Below, in pieces: positions 4,591 to 6,167 of a stretch of DNA of 6,167 nucleotides. The stretch covers positions 1 through 6,167 of the forward strand of contig CALNAK010000050.1 in assembly GCA_937874185.1 (NCBI GenBank). The letters run 5' to 3'. Source of the stretch: an uncultured Lactobacillus sp. (lineage in GTDB: Bacteria > Bacillota > Bacilli > Lactobacillales > Lactobacillaceae). Positions within the stretch are counted from its first letter, which is position 1; the number at the start of each line of letters is the position of its first letter. Made by a program: the position numbers and the translations under genes. The notes below the pieces were generated by a model. That model searched no databases, had not been told where the DNA came from, and saw only the letters and a list, made by a program, of their open reading frames with translations.

Positions 4591-5952
4591 TTAATCAAAA
4601 TATTTTTTCAAATCTTTATTTTTTTTATAATCAATAAGTAGGTTTATCATCTTATCAGAATATCGTGTAACCCCTCCAGAAATTACAACGTGATACGGAT
4701 TTGTTTCTTGTCTTAATTTAATATTATACGTACTAGAAATTTTATCAATATCTCTATTCATTGGCTGCCAATTACTATAACCTGCTTTAATTGCTAATTC
4801 ACTAGGAGACAAATAAAACTGCGCTGATAATTGGTCAGGCGATTGAATAGTTGATAATGAAAACAATGTATCTGGCTGTTGTAGTAAAGAAAGAAAAGTT
4901 TGCGGATCTTTAAGATAGTCAATGCTAGCAATATCGACTTTTAAATCAGTGATTGACGAACTTTTAATAATATTATCAATTGTTTTATTTACTGTTTTAA
5001 GAACGTCAATGTCTATAGATTTTTGCGCCAAGGCATTATATAGATCACTAAACTCATTCAAATATAAATAATTTACTTTGATACTCTTCCCTTGACCTAA
5101 GTCAATAAGCTTTTCTGTATCAATGTTTTGGGGATCCTTTTCACTTTTGTTCCATTCGACAAAGAAGATATTATTTAAAAAAATATTGTTATGGTTATCT
5201 TGCTTACTCCCTACTATTTTGCTTACACTATTCAAAATTTCTATTATATTAGAATCAGATATACTGTATCCAATAAAAATAATAGGGTATTCAACAAAAT
5301 ACGTTATTAACTTAGCAACAGTGTACTCTTGCTGAGTTCTAAAACTCTTATAATCATCATTATCAATAACAATCGATTTTGGATCAGTAATTGAACCATG
5401 TATTTTCATAATTTTGAAATCATTTAATTCAGCGCTTAAATAGTCTTGACCAATAAACGTATCATATTTTGGAAATACTTTCTCTAAAAGCTGATCATAA
5501 TTAGTGGTTAAAATCATCTGTGGTTGAACATTCGTCAAATATTTTAGCTCAGCATGGACACGAACGTCGAGATTATCAATATCGGCACTTAACTTCCTGA
5601 TTATATTACAGATTTCATATTTTAAAAATATATCTTTGCTTTCGTTCTCTTCATAAAGGAAATCTGGGTTGTTTTCAGTGTTATCCCAATAGTAGTTTAA
5701 ATATTTTGTTATTAACTTATCAGCTACTTTAGGATAATCACCTTTAACCATCTGTAGATAATAAGCTAAAGGTTTTTTGAAAGATACCTTATCAGAAGAA
5801 AACAGTATATTTAACAGTTTTTTCCAACTAGGTAGGTTTAAGTATCTTTTAGAGAATCCGGAGCCTACAAATAAAACTGGTCTCTTTTGAGAATTAGAGA
5901 TAAAATCTTTTAAATATTCTAAACGTTCTTTTTTATAAGTATCATATTTCAC
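4591..5952 (-). CDS. SIR2-family protein, probable NADase of an anti-phage system
   Basis: A 453-residue protein from a GTG start. The N-terminal SIR2 (Rossmann) domain spans about 20-240: GSGFS (30-34, NAD-binding loop), TTNYD (149-153), KIHGS with the probable catalytic His185, and GYSISD (228-233). This pattern is that of stand-alone SIR2_2-type bacterial proteins, many of which deplete NAD during phage infection, rather than zinc-ribbon deacetylases; no CxxC pairs are seen. The roughly 200-residue C-terminal part includes an HTH-like stretch SPSELAIKAGYSNW (from about 382), possibly a sensor or nucleic-acid-binding part. I prefer GTG at 5952 because AAGGTGG (5966-5960) lies 7 nt upstream and a promoter (6014-5987) falls between it and the upstream ATG. 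Starting at ATG 6018 would add 22 residues and has no ribosome site. It diverges from the resolvase at 6149. Confidence 0.93.
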   Translation of the reverse strand: MKYDTYKKERLEYLKDFISNSQKRPVLFVGSGFSKRYLNLPSWKKLLNILFSSDKVSFKKPLAYYLQMVKGDYPKVADKLITKYLNYYWDNTENNPDFLYEENESKDIFLKYEICNIIRKLSADIDNLDVRVHAELKYLTNVQPQMILTTNYDQLLEKVFPKYDTFIGQDYLSAELNDFKIMKIHGSITDPKSIVIDNDDYKSFRTQQEYTVAKLITYFVEYPIIFIGYSISDSNIIEILNSVSKIVGSKQDNHNNIFLNNIFFVEWNKSEKDPQNIDTEKLIDLGQGKSIKVNYLYLNEFSDLYNALAQKSIDIDVLKTVNKTIDNIIKSSSITDLKVDIASIDYLKDPQTFLSLLQQPDTLFSLSTIQSPDQLSAQFYLSPSELAIKAGYSNWQPMNRDIDKISSTYNIKLRQETNPYHVVISGGVTRYSDKMINLLIDYKKNKDLKKYFD

Positions 5953-5959
5953 TATTAAA

Positions 5960-5966
5960 CCACCTT
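5960..5966 (-). promoter_or_regulatory. Ribosome binding site deciding the SIR2 start
   Basis: AAGGTGG on the minus strand is 7 nt before the GTG codon at 5952-5950, while the in-frame ATG at 6018 is preceded by an AT-rich stretch without any purine-rich block. This favours GTG initiation. Confidence 0.7.
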
Positions 5967-5986
5967 CACCATAGCTTTTAAACAGT

Positions 5987-6014
5987 ATTTTATACTTATT
6001 AAATAAAATATCAA
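5987..6014 (-). promoter_or_regulatory. Candidate SIR2 promoter inside the longer reading frame
   Basis: Minus strand -35 TTGATA (6014-6009, 5 of 6) and -10 TAAAAT (5992-5987, 5 of 6) with a 16-bp spacer. Transcription would start near 5980, downstream of the ATG at 6018 but upstream of the GTG at 5952, giving a leader of about 28 nt. Confidence 0.55.
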
Positions 6015-6051
6015 TCATTGGTATTATTCAATAAATATATTTATTCTAATT

Positions 6052-6079
6052 GTGCAAAAAACTTATAAGTATCTTGCGC
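6052..6079. other. Candidate resolvase crossover site (res site I)
   Basis: A 28-bp imperfect palindrome, 11 of 14 positions complementary, has arms GTGCAA (6052-6057) and TTGCGC (6074-6079) around the perfect 10-bp core ACTTATAAGT (6061-6070). Serine resolvase site I elements are typically 28 bp, and the gamma-delta site I is also centred on TTATAA. It is 70 bp upstream of the resolvase start. Further TGCAA motifs at 6115-6119 and 6128-6132, and the inverted repeat TTATATC/GATATAA (6083-6089 with 6094-6100), could form accessory subsites. Confidence 0.5.
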
Positions 6080-6092
6080 TTTTTATATCCCT

Positions 6093-6101
6093 TGATATAA
6101 T
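6093..6101 (+). promoter_or_regulatory. Extended -10 promoter of the resolvase gene
   Basis: TGATATAAT is a perfect extended -10 (TGnTATAAT). The -35 position has only TTGCGC (6074-6079) at 16 bp. The predicted start near 6108 leaves a 41-nt leader. A 7-bp inverted repeat (6083-6100) and the candidate res site overlap it, so the resolvase would repress its own transcription, as is common for this family. Confidence 0.6.
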
Positions 6102-6148
6102 AGGTTTTATACTATGCAATTTAATTATGCAAATTAATGAGGTGGAAA

Positions 6149-6167
6149 ATGACAGTTTATGGCTATG
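6149..6167 (+). CDS. Serine recombinase/resolvase, 5' end only
   Basis: The window cuts this gene after six codons (MTVYGY). The preceding GAGGTG (6139-6144) is a strong ribosome site 4 nt before the ATG. Resolvases of plasmids and Tn3-like elements start with this type of sequence (usually followed by ARVST, with the catalytic Ser in that motif, not reached here). Expected role: site-specific resolution of plasmid multimers at a res site just upstream. The identification rests on six residues plus the palindromic upstream region, so it remains provisional. Confidence 0.75.

Overview
This AT-rich window (about 30% GC by eye) looks like part of a theta-replicating plasmid from a low-GC Gram-positive bacterium, most plausibly a lactic acid bacterium (Lactobacillaceae or Enterococcaceae). 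The reasons are a ParA ATPase with a small ribbon-helix-helix partner, TAGTA-type octamer iterons like those described for pAD1-family (RepA_N) plasmids, strong AGGAGG-like ribosome sites, and the start of a serine resolvase at the right end.

Left end (1-443): the replication/partition control region. A consensus promoter drives a small rightward RNA of about 65 nt that ends in a strong intrinsic terminator. A TTGACA promoter on the opposite strand points left across that RNA. This is the layout of a countertranscribed RNA controlling a rep gene that would lie just outside the left edge. Two clusters of 8-bp direct repeats (7 and 8 units, exact 8-bp period) then precede parA (444-1277) and a 125-residue RHH protein (1280-1657). 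Together they form a complete ParA / centromere-binding-protein / centromere cassette.

Centre (1658-4214): a 555-nt non-coding stretch leads into a retron-type reverse transcriptase (2213-3472; YADD catalytic motif, HAKNH at the NAxxH position, ITGIVVN at the VTG position). Just upstream I can draw a candidate retron ncRNA (about 2025-2186). It has a 10-bp a1/a2 pair, a G immediately after a1 as in retron Ec86, two short msr-like stem-loops, a long msd-like hairpin, and a promoter whose predicted start falls 2 nt before a1. Convergent with the RT, and overlapping its 3' end by 11 bp, is a 250-residue protein with two N-terminal membrane helices and a soluble tail. It resembles two-TM abortive-infection proteins and is a candidate effector.

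Right part (4215-6167): an intergenic region with an orphan rightward terminator, then a leftward SIR2-family protein (4591-5952 from a GTG start with a good ribosome site; an upstream ATG at 6018 is less likely), probably an NAD-consuming defence protein. A divergent serine resolvase begins at 6149. Between them lies a 28-bp imperfect palindrome centred on TTATAA that fits a res crossover site. The overall reading is a plasmid backbone (replication control, partition, multimer resolution) carrying an anti-phage cargo block of a retron, a two-TM protein and a SIR2 protein. The link between retron and neighbours is inference; the retron RT, SIR2, ParA and iteron calls are well supported.
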